Assembly (NCBI RefSeq): GCF_003568865.1
Contig: NZ_CP031115.1
Span: 930,001 to 994,000 of the forward strand
From: Rubrobacter indicoceani
GTDB taxonomy: Bacteria; Actinomycetota; Rubrobacteria; Rubrobacterales; Rubrobacteraceae
Direction: 5' to 3'
Length of the DNA: 64,000 nt
Below the pieces are notes generated by a model, which made no database searches, had not been told where the DNA came from, and saw nothing but the letters and a program-made list of their open reading frames with translations. Positions 33,400 to 42,314 of the stretch are shown here, piece after piece (position 1 is the stretch's first letter; every line of letters begins with the position of its first letter). A program made the translations under genes and the position numbers.

Positions 33400-34986
33400 A
33401 TGAACGAGATACAGTCACTAATCTTTCTGCTTGCGGCGGCGGCTCTTCTGACGCAGCTCTCGCAGGTGGTCCGGGTCCCGTACCCGGTCTTTCTGGTCGT
33501 CGGAGGGGTGATAATAGGGTTTATTCCCGGTCTGCCGGAGGTGGAGATCGCGGCGGAGGTGATCTTCCTGATCTTCCTGCCCCCGCTTCTGAACGCCTCG
33601 GCGTTCTCTTCGTCTCCGGTAGACCTGCGGGCGCACCTGCGGGCGATCTCGCTTCTTGCCATCGGGCTGGTGCTTCTGACGGCGGGTTCGGTCGCGCTTG
33701 TCGGACACTACGTGCTGGGGCTTCCGTGGGCGGTGGCGTTTGTGCTGGGCGGCATCCTCGCACCGACCGACCCGGTGGCCGCCGATGCGGTCTTCAAGCG
33801 GCTCGGGGTGCCGGACCGGGTCAGGACGGTCGTCGGCGGCGAGAGCCTCATCAACGACGGCTCGGGGCTGGTCGTCTACCAGATCGCCCTGATCGCCGCC
33901 GTAACGGGGACGTTCTCGGTCTTCTCCGCCGGGGCGAGCTTTCTCTTGGTAGGCGGGGTCGGAGTCGTGATCGGGATAGTCGCCGCGCAACTTGTCCGGC
34001 CCGTCTGGCGGTGGGTGGAGGAGCCTTCGCTGGTCGTAACGCTCTCGCTTCTGATCCCCTACGGGGTCTATGTTTTTGCGGATTCGCTCGGGGTCTCGGG
34101 CATCCTCGCGGTCGTGGCCTACGGCCTGTACCAGAGCTGGCGGCAGCCGATGCTCTACTCAAAGGCCTCGACGCGGCTGATGGCCAGGTCTTTTTGGGAT
34201 GTGCTGGTCTTTCTGCTGGAGGTCCTGCTCTTCGTACTGCTCGGACAGCAGCTCCGGGGGATCCTCTCCGACCTTGCGGAGTACTCGCTGGTCGAGGTCC
34301 TGCTCTACTCGGCCCTGGTCTACGGGGTTCTGGTGGCGGTGAGGTTCGGGTGGTTTTTCTCGGTGCCGTACCTGCACCCGATGTTTAACAGGATCACCCG
34401 CGGCGACTACGATACGGCCCCCTGGCGCGAGCGGGTGGTGATGAGCTGGAGCGGGATGCGCGGTGCGGTCTCCCTGGCCGCCGCGCTGGCCATCCCGCTT
34501 GCGAGCGGGGCGGGGGAGCAGTACCCTTGGCGCGACCTCGTGGTCTTTGTGACCTTTGTCGTGATCTTCGCGACCCTTGTCGTGCAGGGGTTGACGCTCG
34601 CCCCCCTGACAAACCGCCTCGGTCTGGCGCGCAACCCCTCCGAAGAGCGCCTCGTCGAGATCTCGGCTCGCCTGACCTCTACGCGGGCGGCGCTCTCGCG
34701 CCTCGAAGAGATCTCCGAGAGCGCGAACATTTCAAGGGAGAGCCAGGATGAGCTGCGCCGCGTTTACCGCGAGCGCATCCGCCGCTACAGAGCGGGGCTG
34801 CTCGCCGGGGGGGTAACCCGCCGCTACGCCGAGGAATCCTCCAACTGGCAGGAGTGGCGCATGAAGCTCCTCGACGCCGAACGGGAGGAGTTGATCCTGG
34901 CAAGAAACCGGGGCCAGCTCTCGCCGGAGGCCATGCGCCGCATCCAGCGCGACATAGACCTCGACGAATCCCGCATCGGCGGCTGA
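33400..34986 (+). CDS. Na+/H+ antiporter of the CPA1 (NhaP) family
   Basis: A 528-residue transporter with about 12 spans and a soluble C-terminal tail. Motifs are ILAPTDPVAADAVFKRLGVP, VVGGESLINDGSGLVVYQIA and SGMRGAVSLAAALAIPL, as in CPA1 exchangers. The tail is charged and helical (SRLEEISESANISRESQDEL) and probably regulatory. It starts 10 bases after pduX, so readthrough from the cobalamin operon is possible, although the function is unrelated. There is no clear ribosome site before the ATG. Confidence 0.9.
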   Translation: MNEIQSLIFLLAAAALLTQLSQVVRVPYPVFLVVGGVIIGFIPGLPEVEIAAEVIFLIFLPPLLNASAFSSSPVDLRAHLRAISLLAIGLVLLTAGSVALVGHYVLGLPWAVAFVLGGILAPTDPVAADAVFKRLGVPDRVRTVVGGESLINDGSGLVVYQIALIAAVTGTFSVFSAGASFLLVGGVGVVIGIVAAQLVRPVWRWVEEPSLVVTLSLLIPYGVYVFADSLGVSGILAVVAYGLYQSWRQPMLYSKASTRLMARSFWDVLVFLLEVLLFVLLGQQLRGILSDLAEYSLVEVLLYSALVYGVLVAVRFGWFFSVPYLHPMFNRITRGDYDTAPWRERVVMSWSGMRGAVSLAAALAIPLASGAGEQYPWRDLVVFVTFVVIFATLVVQGLTLAPLTNRLGLARNPSEERLVEISARLTSTRAALSRLEEISESANISRESQDELRRVYRERIRRYRAGLLAGGVTRRYAEESSNWQEWRMKLLDAEREELILARNRGQLSPEAMRRIQRDIDLDESRIGG

Positions 34987-35009
34987 GGAGGCCACCCGGT
35001 CGGGTCCGG

Positions 35010-36161
35010 CTAGAGTCTCCCCCCGAGGCGCAGCAGCTCGGCGCGGTAGCCTTCGTCGCGTTCCCGGTCCCCGCCGGAGGTCAGGCCGCGAGAGATCCGG
35101 TCGCGGTGGAAGGCCAGCTCGCTTGCCGCCTGGTTGAAGCGGCGACGCGCGCGCCAGCGGCCCGGGCCGGAGAAAAACGCCCGCATCGTAGAGGCGAGCC
35201 GACCGCTCACGCTGCCGAGCGTCCGGTACTCGGAGGCCGAGATCTCACCGGCTTCGAGCTCCGGCCTAAGAAACTCCCGGACGACCCGACCCTCCCGCCC
35301 GAGCGACAGAGAGACCGCAACAAGAACCCCGGCCATCGTCGGAAAGAGGAGAAGTGAGATCACGATGGCCAGCCCGAGAAGGCCCGGCGTTACGTAGGAG
35401 AGCCCGTTCCAGAGCGCGTGCAGCAGCATCGCAAGAAAAAAGCCCACAACCGGGGCCGAAACCTTTACCCACCGCCTGCCGGAGACGCGGGCGAGGCCCA
35501 GCCCGATGCCGAACATCGCGGTGAAGAGCGGGTGGTTGAACGGCGTCAGCACGCCCCGGACCACAAAGGTCGCAACCCCGCCCTCGATCCCGCCCTGCAC
35601 CAGAGCGGCCCCGTAGTAGCTGAAGTTCTCGACCATCGCAAAGCCGAGGCCGACCATGGCGGCGTAGACAACCCCGTCCACCACCCCGTCGAACTCGTCG
35701 CGCTTCCAGAGAAAGAGCACGAGAAGGGCGAACCCCTTGGACGATTCCTCCACCACCGGGGCCGAGATCACGCTCATAAAGAAATCGCCCGCCGCCGCCC
35801 CGGCTACCGAGGCGACCACCGCCCCGCTTATGGAGTTAAGGACAAAGGAGAGAAAGACCGCAACCGTCGCCCCCCAGAAAAACGCCCCGGCGAGCATCCA
35901 CACCGGCTCCTTCTCGTAGCGGTCAAGCCAGAGCGCGAGCGCGGCGTACACCGGAACCGGGAGCGTCCCAAGCACCATCCCGAAGACCAGCCCCCGGCCC
36001 CCGGTGTTGAAGCCCCCGATAAGCAGCAGCGTCAGAAGCCCGAAAAACGCAAAGACGCAGACAGCCGCCACCGCGAGCAGCACCCCGCCCCACGAACGAC
36101 CCCCCCTCACAAACGGCTCCTCTTCATTTCGCCGTACCTGCCTTTTCCAGACGTCGGACAA
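35010..36161 (-). CDS. PrsW-family intramembrane metalloprotease
   Basis: A 383-residue polytopic protein. The family's metal motifs are visible: VVEESSKGFALL (EExxK type), FDGVVDGVVYAAMVGLGFAM followed by VENFSYY, and NHPLFTAMFGIGLG. WLDRYEKEP near the start is also typical. PrsW proteases cut membrane anti-sigma factors in Firmicutes; here the substrate is unknown. The start is TTG at 36161. A long hydrophilic C-terminal tail follows the last span. It is convergent with the antiporter. Confidence 0.86.
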   Translation of the reverse strand: MSDVWKRQVRRNEEEPFVRGGRSWGGVLLAVAAVCVFAFFGLLTLLLIGGFNTGGRGLVFGMVLGTLPVPVYAALALWLDRYEKEPVWMLAGAFFWGATVAVFLSFVLNSISGAVVASVAGAAAGDFFMSVISAPVVEESSKGFALLVLFLWKRDEFDGVVDGVVYAAMVGLGFAMVENFSYYGAALVQGGIEGGVATFVVRGVLTPFNHPLFTAMFGIGLGLARVSGRRWVKVSAPVVGFFLAMLLHALWNGLSYVTPGLLGLAIVISLLLFPTMAGVLVAVSLSLGREGRVVREFLRPELEAGEISASEYRTLGSVSGRLASTMRAFFSGPGRWRARRRFNQAASELAFHRDRISRGLTSGGDRERDEGYRAELLRLGGRL

Positions 36162-36416
36162 CCCGTGACATGCTCAGGCTTTAGTCAGGGGGAATCGTAC
36201 CCGTCCGGCCCGCCCCGCGCACCCGGCCCGAAAATGCATCTTGGGCCGGTGCGTGAGAACGGAACTTCATGTATAAATTCAGAAGTGGAATATCCGGCCC
36301 GGCAGGGGGAGGCTTTGCCGAGGGAGGCCCGGCCTCGAGCGAGTCGGTGGGCCGAGGTGTGAAAACTTCCGGGAAACAGGCCGTGAAACCCGTACACAGA
36401 AAAGGGCGGAGAGTTC

Positions 36417-36839
36417 TTGAGAGACCCCGAATCGCCGTACACGGGTGAGGAGTCGGGCGGCGGTCTGCCAACTCCGAGGTCTTTCTGGATACTGGTCTCC
36501 AGCGTGGAGATGCTCGGCGCTACGGCTTTCTTTACCGGGGAGGCCGACACGATGGTCCTGCGCCGCGAGGCCGCCAGGGTTATCCCGGTCTTCAGCTTTT
36601 ACGAGGAGGCCGAGTTGTTTCTCTGGATGGGCGGCTTCGGCCGGGGCTGGCGGGTGGTCGAGGTGAGTTCCCTGACGCTGGCCGAGATGCTCCGGGGCCT
36701 CTACTCGCGGGTGGACGAGGTGGCCCTCGACCCGATACCGGAGGTTCAGGCCCGCTCGTTTATGGAGCTTGTAACAGTCGGGCGTGAGAGCTTTCTGAAC
36801 TCGATCTCCGGCAACGACTCCGGCCCGAAACTTGCCTGA
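36417..36839 (+). CDS. Hypothetical protein (140 aa)
   Basis: I do not recognise this protein. A TTG start with GGCGGAGAG upstream opens a compact alpha/beta sequence: FWILVSSVEMLGATAFFTG, VIPVFSFYEEAELFLWMGG, GWRVVEVSSLTLAEMLRGLY, VDEVALDPIPEV. The regular strand-helix alternation and biased codon use suggest a real cytoplasmic protein. The 255 bases upstream hold no other gene and include a TATAAAT-like stretch at about 36271-36277. It precedes the DUF2723 pair, with no evidence of shared function. Confidence 0.5.
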   Translation: MRDPESPYTGEESGGGLPTPRSFWILVSSVEMLGATAFFTGEADTMVLRREAARVIPVFSFYEEAELFLWMGGFGRGWRVVEVSSLTLAEMLRGLYSRVDEVALDPIPEVQARSFMELVTVGRESFLNSISGNDSGPKLA

Positions 36840-36899
36840 GACGTTCAACCGCAGCGCCCCTGCAATAGACGCTTTCCGGCCTGATACCCTCTCCGTTTT

Positions 36900-38501
36900 A
36901 TGCGGGTCGTAGACAGCCTCTCGAAGCGTCGGAGCGAAAAGGGAGAATCCCCCGGTGGCGCAGAACCCGGAGCGTCGTTTGTGGTCGGCGCGCTGCTGTT
37001 CTGCGGCGCGTTCGGTCTCTACCTTGCGACCCTTGCGCCGACGGTTCTCTACTACGACCTCCCTGACCTCAGGGATTCGGCGGTGCTCCAGACGCGGGCA
37101 TACGTGCTCGGCGTCCCGGACTACACCGGGTACCCGACCTACATCGTTCTCGCGCACCTTTTCACGTACCTGCCCTTCGGGGACCCGGCCTACCGGGTAA
37201 ACCTCGCCTCGGCGGTCTACGCCGGCGGGGCCGTCGCCCTGACCTTCGCCTCTGCCCGTCTGCTTACGGGACGGATCGCCGTCTCGCTCGCCGGTGCGCT
37301 GGCGTTTGCCCTCGGGCCGATTTTCTGGAGCCAGGCCGTTATAGCCGAGGTCTACTCGCTGAACGCCCTGCTCGTGGCGGCTTCGGTTGCGGTGCTGCTG
37401 ATGTGGAGCCGGGCCCGGCGCGACGGGTATCTGCTCCTTGCCTGCTCTCTCATGGGCCTTTCGCTTACAAACCACATAACGAGCGGTCTTGTGGTGGCGG
37501 GGGCTTTCGTGCTCGTGGGGCTGACGGAGCGGCGCAAGCTCCTTGAGTGGCGGCTGGGTCTTAAGGGGGGGCTGTTGTTCCTTGCGGGGCTTCTGCCCTA
37601 CCTCTACCTGCCCCTCAGAGCCTCGATGGACTACCTGCCGGAGGGTCTTGCGTGGGGGCAGCCCGCCGTCCGGCGTTACCCGCCGGATACGCTCTACGGC
37701 TTCTACAACCTTGTGTCGGGGGGGGAGTGGGGGGAGCGTCTGTGGGCTTTCGGGCCGTCGGCGCTTGCGGGGCGGACCCTGATGTATCTGGATCGCCTGT
37801 GCGGTTCCGGGGGGGAGTTCGGGGTATGGTTTGTGGCGCTCGGCGTTGCGGGCGGGTTTTATCTGGTCTACCGCCACCCGCCCGAGGGCTGCTTTCTGGC
37901 CCTGCTTTACTTCGGCTGGCTTTTCCACGCCCTTGAGTACGACATCGAGGATATCGAGGTCTATTTTATCCCGACCTTTTTCATCACGAGCCTGTTTGCG
38001 GCGGTGGGCCTCTCCGGCGGGCTGGGGTTGCTTGAGCGTTACGCGCCGGGGGGATCGCTGAAAAAGGCTGCGGCGGCCGGTCTGCCACTCCTTGCGCTCG
38101 CCTTTGTTTTCGCTGGGGTGGGCGAGAAATTCCGGGCGAGCGACATGTCGGAGGACTTCCGGGGGCGCGAGATCATGGACGCGGTCGCCTCCGAAACCCC
38201 CGGGGGGGCGACCGTCCTCCACCACCGTAGCCCGCTGGACTACATGGTCGCCGTGGAGAACCGCCGGACCGACCTGAAGCTTGTACCGTACCTCGAAGAG
38301 ATCAACTCCCCCGGCATCGTCCGCGGCGTGGTGGAGTCCCGCCGGGCCCCGACCTACGTGCTGTTCCCCGCCTACGCCTCCACCATCTACTCCCCGGGCG
38401 TCGAACAGAGCCAGCGCTTCTACCGCCGCTACGGCTACGACCTCACCCCCGTGAACAGAGACCTTCTGCTCTACCGCGTCGTGCCGCCCGGCGGGGGATA
38501 A
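36900..38501 (+). CDS. DUF2723-family membrane protein, intact copy
   Basis: A 533-residue polytopic protein with the DUF2723 opening: TLAPTVLYYDLPDLRDSAVL, VPDYTGYPTYIVLAHLFTYL, FSQAVIAEVYSLNALL-type segment and LTNHIT. The family resembles GT-C glycosyltransferases (protein O-mannosyltransferase-like). The hydrophilic C-terminal domain ends LLLYRVVPPGGG. The ATG lacks a ribosome site, and TACCCT lies at 36885-36890, so a leaderless message is possible. It shares long identical DNA blocks with the next gene. Confidence 0.86.
   Translation: MRVVDSLSKRRSEKGESPGGAEPGASFVVGALLFCGAFGLYLATLAPTVLYYDLPDLRDSAVLQTRAYVLGVPDYTGYPTYIVLAHLFTYLPFGDPAYRVNLASAVYAGGAVALTFASARLLTGRIAVSLAGALAFALGPIFWSQAVIAEVYSLNALLVAASVAVLLMWSRARRDGYLLLACSLMGLSLTNHITSGLVVAGAFVLVGLTERRKLLEWRLGLKGGLLFLAGLLPYLYLPLRASMDYLPEGLAWGQPAVRRYPPDTLYGFYNLVSGGEWGERLWAFGPSALAGRTLMYLDRLCGSGGEFGVWFVALGVAGGFYLVYRHPPEGCFLALLYFGWLFHALEYDIEDIEVYFIPTFFITSLFAAVGLSGGLGLLERYAPGGSLKKAAAAGLPLLALAFVFAGVGEKFRASDMSEDFRGREIMDAVASETPGGATVLHHRSPLDYMVAVENRRTDLKLVPYLEEINSPGIVRGVVESRRAPTYVLFPAYASTIYSPGVEQSQRFYRRYGYDLTPVNRDLLLYRVVPPGGG
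37153..37241 (+). repeat. 89-bp block identical to 38903-38991
   Basis: This part of the first DUF2723 gene is identical base for base to 38903-38991 in the second, at a constant offset of 1750. A further 43-bp block, 37324-37366 = 39074-39116, is also identical. The sequence between the blocks differs in protein as well as silent positions. That pattern points to patchy gene conversion, not a simple recent duplication. Confidence 0.93.
37404..37631 (+). repeat. 228-bp block matching 39154-39380 except for one G
   Basis: The longest shared block between the two DUF2723 genes. All bases match, silent sites included, except that this copy has seven G residues at 37565-37571 where the other has six. 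Confidence 0.95.
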
Positions 38502-38625
38502 ACCGGGCCGCGACGCTTGACCTGTAGTGCAGGTACACGGCGGGCCTGGACCCGTGGTAGAGGCGTGGGAAAGGGGCCAGGGGGGCTTTACCGGTCCGGT
38601 TTTCGGGCTGTGCTATCTTTTCCGG

Positions 38626-40301
38626 GTGGAATCGGTATCTTCCGGCGGCGATACGGTCGCCAACGACGCTGGCAACGAGAAATCCGGGAAGGTTTCGGTC
38701 GGAGCGGCCCGTCGCGGCTGGCCGGTCGCGCTGGTCGGGGCGCTGGTAACCCTGGCCATGCTGGCGCTGTACCTGCGGACGCTCGCGCCGACGGTGCTGT
38801 ACTACGAGAGGCCGCTGCTCCTCGACTCCGCGATGCTGCAGGTGCAGGCGATAGTCCTCGGGATACCGGGGGGGACGGGCAGCCCGTCGTGGGTGATGCT
38901 GACGCACCTTTTCACGTACCTGCCCTTCGGGGACCCGGCCTACCGGGTAAACCTCGCCTCGGCGGTCTACGCCGGCGGGGCCGTCGCCCTGGTCTACGCA
39001 TCGGCCTACGCCGTCGGGCGCAGCGTCGCCGCCGCGGTGGCGGGCGCGCTTGCCTTCGGCTTCGGGACCACGCTCTGGAGCCAGGCCGTTATAGCCGAGG
39101 TCTACTCGCTGAACGCGCTCTTTATAATGTCTTCGGTTACGGCCCTGATCCTCTGGAGCCGGGCCCGGCGCGACGGGTATCTGCTCCTTGCCTGCTCTCT
39201 CATGGGCCTTTCGCTTACAAACCACATAACGAGCGGTCTTGTGGTGGCGGGGGCTTTCGTGCTCGTGGGGCTGACGGAGCGGCGCAAGCTCCTTGAGTGG
39301 CGGCTGGGTCTTAAGGGGGGCTGTTGTTCCTTGCGGGGCTTCTGCCCTACCTCTACCTGCCCCTCAGAGCCTCGATGGACCCGCTGCTAGACGAGTGGGA
39401 GCCGACAAACTGGGAGCGGTTCTGGTATCTGGTAAGCGGGGGGGACCACCACGTAAACAGCTTTGCGTTCGGGCCGTCGGAGCTCCCGGAGCGGTTCATG
39501 CTCTACCTCGACTTCCTTTTCCAGAACTTCCACTGGGGGGTGGTGCTCGTCGCGCTGGTCGGGGCGTCGTCGGCGGTCGCCCGCCGCCGGAGCCGGGCGG
39601 TCGGGGTGATGATCGCCGTGCTCTGGCTCGGGTGGATGTTTCACGCCATCGAGTACAACATCTTTGACTTCAACCTCTACTTTATAACCTCGTACCTGAT
39701 GGTCGCGCTGGCCTTCGCCTTCGGTGTGGCGGAGCTTCTCGGGGCGGCGAGCGGGTTTGTTCGCGGGCGTTCTCGAACGTTCGGCATCGCGACCGCCGGG
39801 CTTCTGGCGGTCGGGTTCGTGGTGCTTGCCGGGGCGAAGATGCCCGGGGCCTACGCCGCAAACGATATGTCCGGGGACTACCGGGGGCGGGCGGTTATAG
39901 ACGCGGTCGCCGGGGGGGCGGCCCCGAACTCAACGGTGCTGCATCACAGAAGCAGCCTCTGGTACATGGTGCTGGTCGAGAAACGCCGCACCGACCTCAC
40001 GCTCATCGCCCCGCTGCCGCCGGATCGCCAGCGTTACACCGATATAGTCTGGCCGGACGACCTCGACTACGTAACCACCAACCTCCGCTACGGCACAAAC
40101 GACGAGACCGGGGTCACGAGCGCGAAGATAGCCGCCCGGGAAGGCCCGGTCTATATCCTCAACGAAGCGGGGGCCGGGGCGCAGAACTACTACGACGCGG
40201 GCTTTGAGGTAGTACACGTCCGGGACGACGTACTCTACGAGCTCGTGCCGCCCGGCTACGGAAGCTACACCCTCGGAGAGCGCACCGCCACCGAGGACTA
40301 G
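38626..40301 (+). pseudogene. DUF2723-family membrane protein, second copy, frameshifted
   Basis: A paralogue of the preceding gene. The first part (TLAPTVLYYERPLLLDSAML, VIAEVYSLNALF) reads from about GTG 38626 up to GLKGG. Then a run of six G (39315-39320), seven in the sister gene, shifts the frame and meets TAG at 39388-39390. The downstream frame continues the protein without loss (LFLAGLLPYLYLPLRASMD to YELVPPGYGSYTLGE at 40301). Both halves look conserved, so the break is recent, a sequencing error in a homopolymer, or a site of slippage. With one G restored the product would be about 558 residues. Confidence 0.85.
39154..39380 (+). repeat. 227-bp block matching 37404-37631 with one G missing
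   Basis: Second copy of the long shared block. The only difference is the shorter G run at 39315-39320, exactly where the reading frame breaks. The flanking sequence differs clearly from the first gene on both sides. Confidence 0.95.
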
Positions 40302-40319
40302 CCCCCGGCCCGTCGGGGG

Positions 40320-41285
40320 TCACCCCGGCGTGGTCACGAGCTTGCCGTGCGTCCCGCGAGAGCCGAGCCGGACAAGCGCCTCCGGAACCTCGGCGAACGG
40401 TACAACGGAGTGTACGAGCGGGTCTATCTCTCCGGCTCCGTAGAGGCGCATGAGTTCCCTGTGGGTCTCGTGGACGAGGTGCGGGGCTCTGGTGCGGTAG
40501 AGGCCCCAGTGGACCCCGACGACGGAGTAGTTCTTGACGAGGGCGTGGTTTGTCGGGGCCTCGGCGATACGCCCCCCGGCGAAGCCTATAACAAGGAGGC
40601 GGCCCTCGAAGCCGATCATCCTTCTTGAAGCATCGAACACGTCGCCCCCGACGGGGTCGAAGATAACGTCCGCCCCGCGCCCGCCCGTCGCCGCCTTGAC
40701 CGAGAGGACTATCTCCTTCAGGTCGGCCGCCCGGTAGTCAAAGACCCTGTCCGCCCCGAGCGTCCGGCAGACCTCGACCTTCTCCGGGCCGCCCGCCGTC
40801 GCAAAGACCGTCGCCCCGGCGGCCTTTGCGAGCTGTATCGCCGCCGAACCGACCCCGCCGGCCCCGGCGTTTACCACGACCGTCTCGCCCGCCCGGAGCC
40901 TCCCCCGGCGGTGGAGGGCGAAGTGGGCGGTCTGGTAGATGATGTGCATGGCGGCGGCCTTCTCGGCGGGGAGGGAGTCCGGGATGTCGAAGAGATCGTT
41001 CTCGCCAGCGACGACCTTCTGAGCGAAGCCGCCCGTCGGCGAGGGGGTGGTGATAACGCGGCGGTCCGTCCCGGCGACCGTTCCGGCGACCTCGCCGCCC
41101 GGCGAGAACGGGAGCTCCGGGCGTTCCTGATACTCCCCCCGGCAGAGCAGGATGTCAAAGAAGTTAAGGGACGCCGCCTCGACCTCCACAAGGACTTCGC
41201 CCTCCTTCGGGGTCGGGTCCTCGACCTCTTCCAGCTTCAGGACGTTTTCGGGTTCTCCGAGTTCGTGTACTCGTAGGGCCTTCAT
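40320..41285 (-). CDS. Zinc-independent medium-chain alcohol dehydrogenase/quinone oxidoreductase
   Basis: A 321-residue NADPH-dependent MDR-family protein. It begins MKALRVHELGEPENVLKLEE, has the substrate loop SLNFFDILLCRGEYQ, the Rossmann motif VNAGAGGVGSAAIQLAKAAG, and DVIFDPVGGDVFD. No structural zinc cysteines are seen. The family reduces quinones or enones or uses acyl-CoA-like substrates; which applies is unclear. The ATG at 41285 follows GGAGGAAACGGGGGATAC. It is divergent from the CBS-ACT gene. Confidence 0.88.
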   Translation of the reverse strand: MKALRVHELGEPENVLKLEEVEDPTPKEGEVLVEVEAASLNFFDILLCRGEYQERPELPFSPGGEVAGTVAGTDRRVITTPSPTGGFAQKVVAGENDLFDIPDSLPAEKAAAMHIIYQTAHFALHRRGRLRAGETVVVNAGAGGVGSAAIQLAKAAGATVFATAGGPEKVEVCRTLGADRVFDYRAADLKEIVLSVKAATGGRGADVIFDPVGGDVFDASRRMIGFEGRLLVIGFAGGRIAEAPTNHALVKNYSVVGVHWGLYRTRAPHLVHETHRELMRLYGAGEIDPLVHSVVPFAEVPEALVRLGSRGTHGKLVTTPG

Positions 41286-41378
41286 GTATCCCCCGTTTCC
41301 TCCAGGTGAACTTCGCGTATAAGCGGTACGTTAACATCTATGCGGCTCCGATCCCCCGCCTCCCGCGATCTCCTGGGC

Positions 41379-41406
41379 GCTCTTTCGGGGGTGCTCTTTC
41401 GGGGGT
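41379..41406. repeat. Tandem 14-bp direct repeat
   Basis: GCTCTTTCGGGGGT occurs twice head to tail (41379-41392 and 41393-41406) in the 270-base divergent region between the oxidoreductase and the CBS-ACT gene. The rest of that region holds no gene. It could be regulator sites or replication slippage. Confidence 0.7.
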
Positions 41407-41555
41407 TTCCGGTCGGTGCGGCCTCCTGCCGGGTCGCGGCGGGCTTCGGGGGGAGGCCCGTCGGGTAAGGTTAAGGCGCGGCTCCGGGCTGGCTGGTAAG
41501 CTCATCTCAGACCAGAAAGCGCCGGTTTCAGAGGTTCTATCTACGGAGGGAAACT

Positions 41556-42227
41556 ATGCTGAAGGTAAGAGATTCCATGACGAGGGAGGTCGCGACGCTC
41601 GCGCCGGAGGCGAGCGTCGCCCAGGCGTGGCAGCTTCTGCGCGAACGCGAGGTCCGGCACATCCCGATAGTCGAGGGCGGCAGGCTCGTGGGTCTTGTCT
41701 CCGACCGCGACCTGCGCGACGCAAGCCCGGTCAGGAAGTCCGACGACGGCGGCGAGGACGAAAACGTCTTCGGCTGGGCCAGCATGCGCGACATAATGAC
41801 CACGAAGCCCGTAACCATAAGCCCCTTCGACACGATAGAACACGCGGCGCGTGAGATCTACGACCGCAGGATAGGCTGCCTGCCCGTCGTGGAGGGCGGC
41901 GACCTCGCCGGGATAATCACCTCCTCGGACATGATGCGGACGCTCATCGAGCTCTTCGGGGCCGGGAAACCGGGGGTCTGGCTCGAGGTCGAGGTTTCGG
42001 ACGAGCCGGGGGCGCTCGCCGGGATAGTGGACGCCATAAGCGACCGCCACGTGAACCTCGCGAGCGTCTTTGTCGCTCCGGGCCACCGCGTCTCGGACAA
42101 GGTTATCGCCCTGCGCCTCGAAACCACGAACCCGAAGGGCATAGTCGGCGCTCTGGAGGACGCCGGGTACGCGGTCGAGACGGTCGAGTCCACGGCGGAG
42201 GTCAACACCAGCCACGAGGAGATCTAG
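41556..42227 (+). CDS. CBS domain pair with C-terminal ACT domain (AcuB-like)
   Basis: A 223-residue cytoplasmic sensor protein. Two CBS units (MLKVRDSMTREVATLAPEAS, HIPIVEGGRLVGLVSDRDLR; then MRDIMTTKPVTISPFDTIEH, CLPVVEGGDLAGIITSSDMM) occupy about residues 1-135, and an ACT domain follows (LEVEVSDEPGALAGIVDAIS). CBS pairs bind adenosine nucleotides and ACT domains often bind amino acids, so it probably couples both signals. Its target is unknown. The ATG follows GGAGGGAAACT. A perfect hairpin follows the gene. Confidence 0.92.
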   Translation: MLKVRDSMTREVATLAPEASVAQAWQLLREREVRHIPIVEGGRLVGLVSDRDLRDASPVRKSDDGGEDENVFGWASMRDIMTTKPVTISPFDTIEHAAREIYDRRIGCLPVVEGGDLAGIITSSDMMRTLIELFGAGKPGVWLEVEVSDEPGALAGIVDAISDRHVNLASVFVAPGHRVSDKVIALRLETTNPKGIVGALEDAGYAVETVESTAEVNTSHEEI

Positions 42228-42242
42228 GCCGTACAAGCCCGT

Positions 42243-42279
42243 GAAGGGGGCCGGAGGCTGTTTTTCTCCGGCCCCCTTC
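42243..42279. terminator. Perfect 14-bp hairpin, probable bidirectional terminator
   Basis: GAAGGGGGCCGGAG (42243-42256) pairs perfectly with CTCCGGCCCCCTTC (42266-42279) around a 9-base loop containing five T. It lies between the convergent CBS-ACT gene and the epimerase gene. No T run follows the stem, which is common in GC-rich actinobacterial terminators. Confidence 0.65.
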
Positions 42280-42314
42280 CGAGCCCTTCCGGGATAACGG
42301 CCGGGTCCGGCGGG

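Noticed and set aside
38502-38625. Upstream part of the second DUF2723 frame (from GTG 38527)
   Set aside because: The translation there does not resemble the family, and a GTG at 38626 is nearer the conserved start. The exact start remains open.
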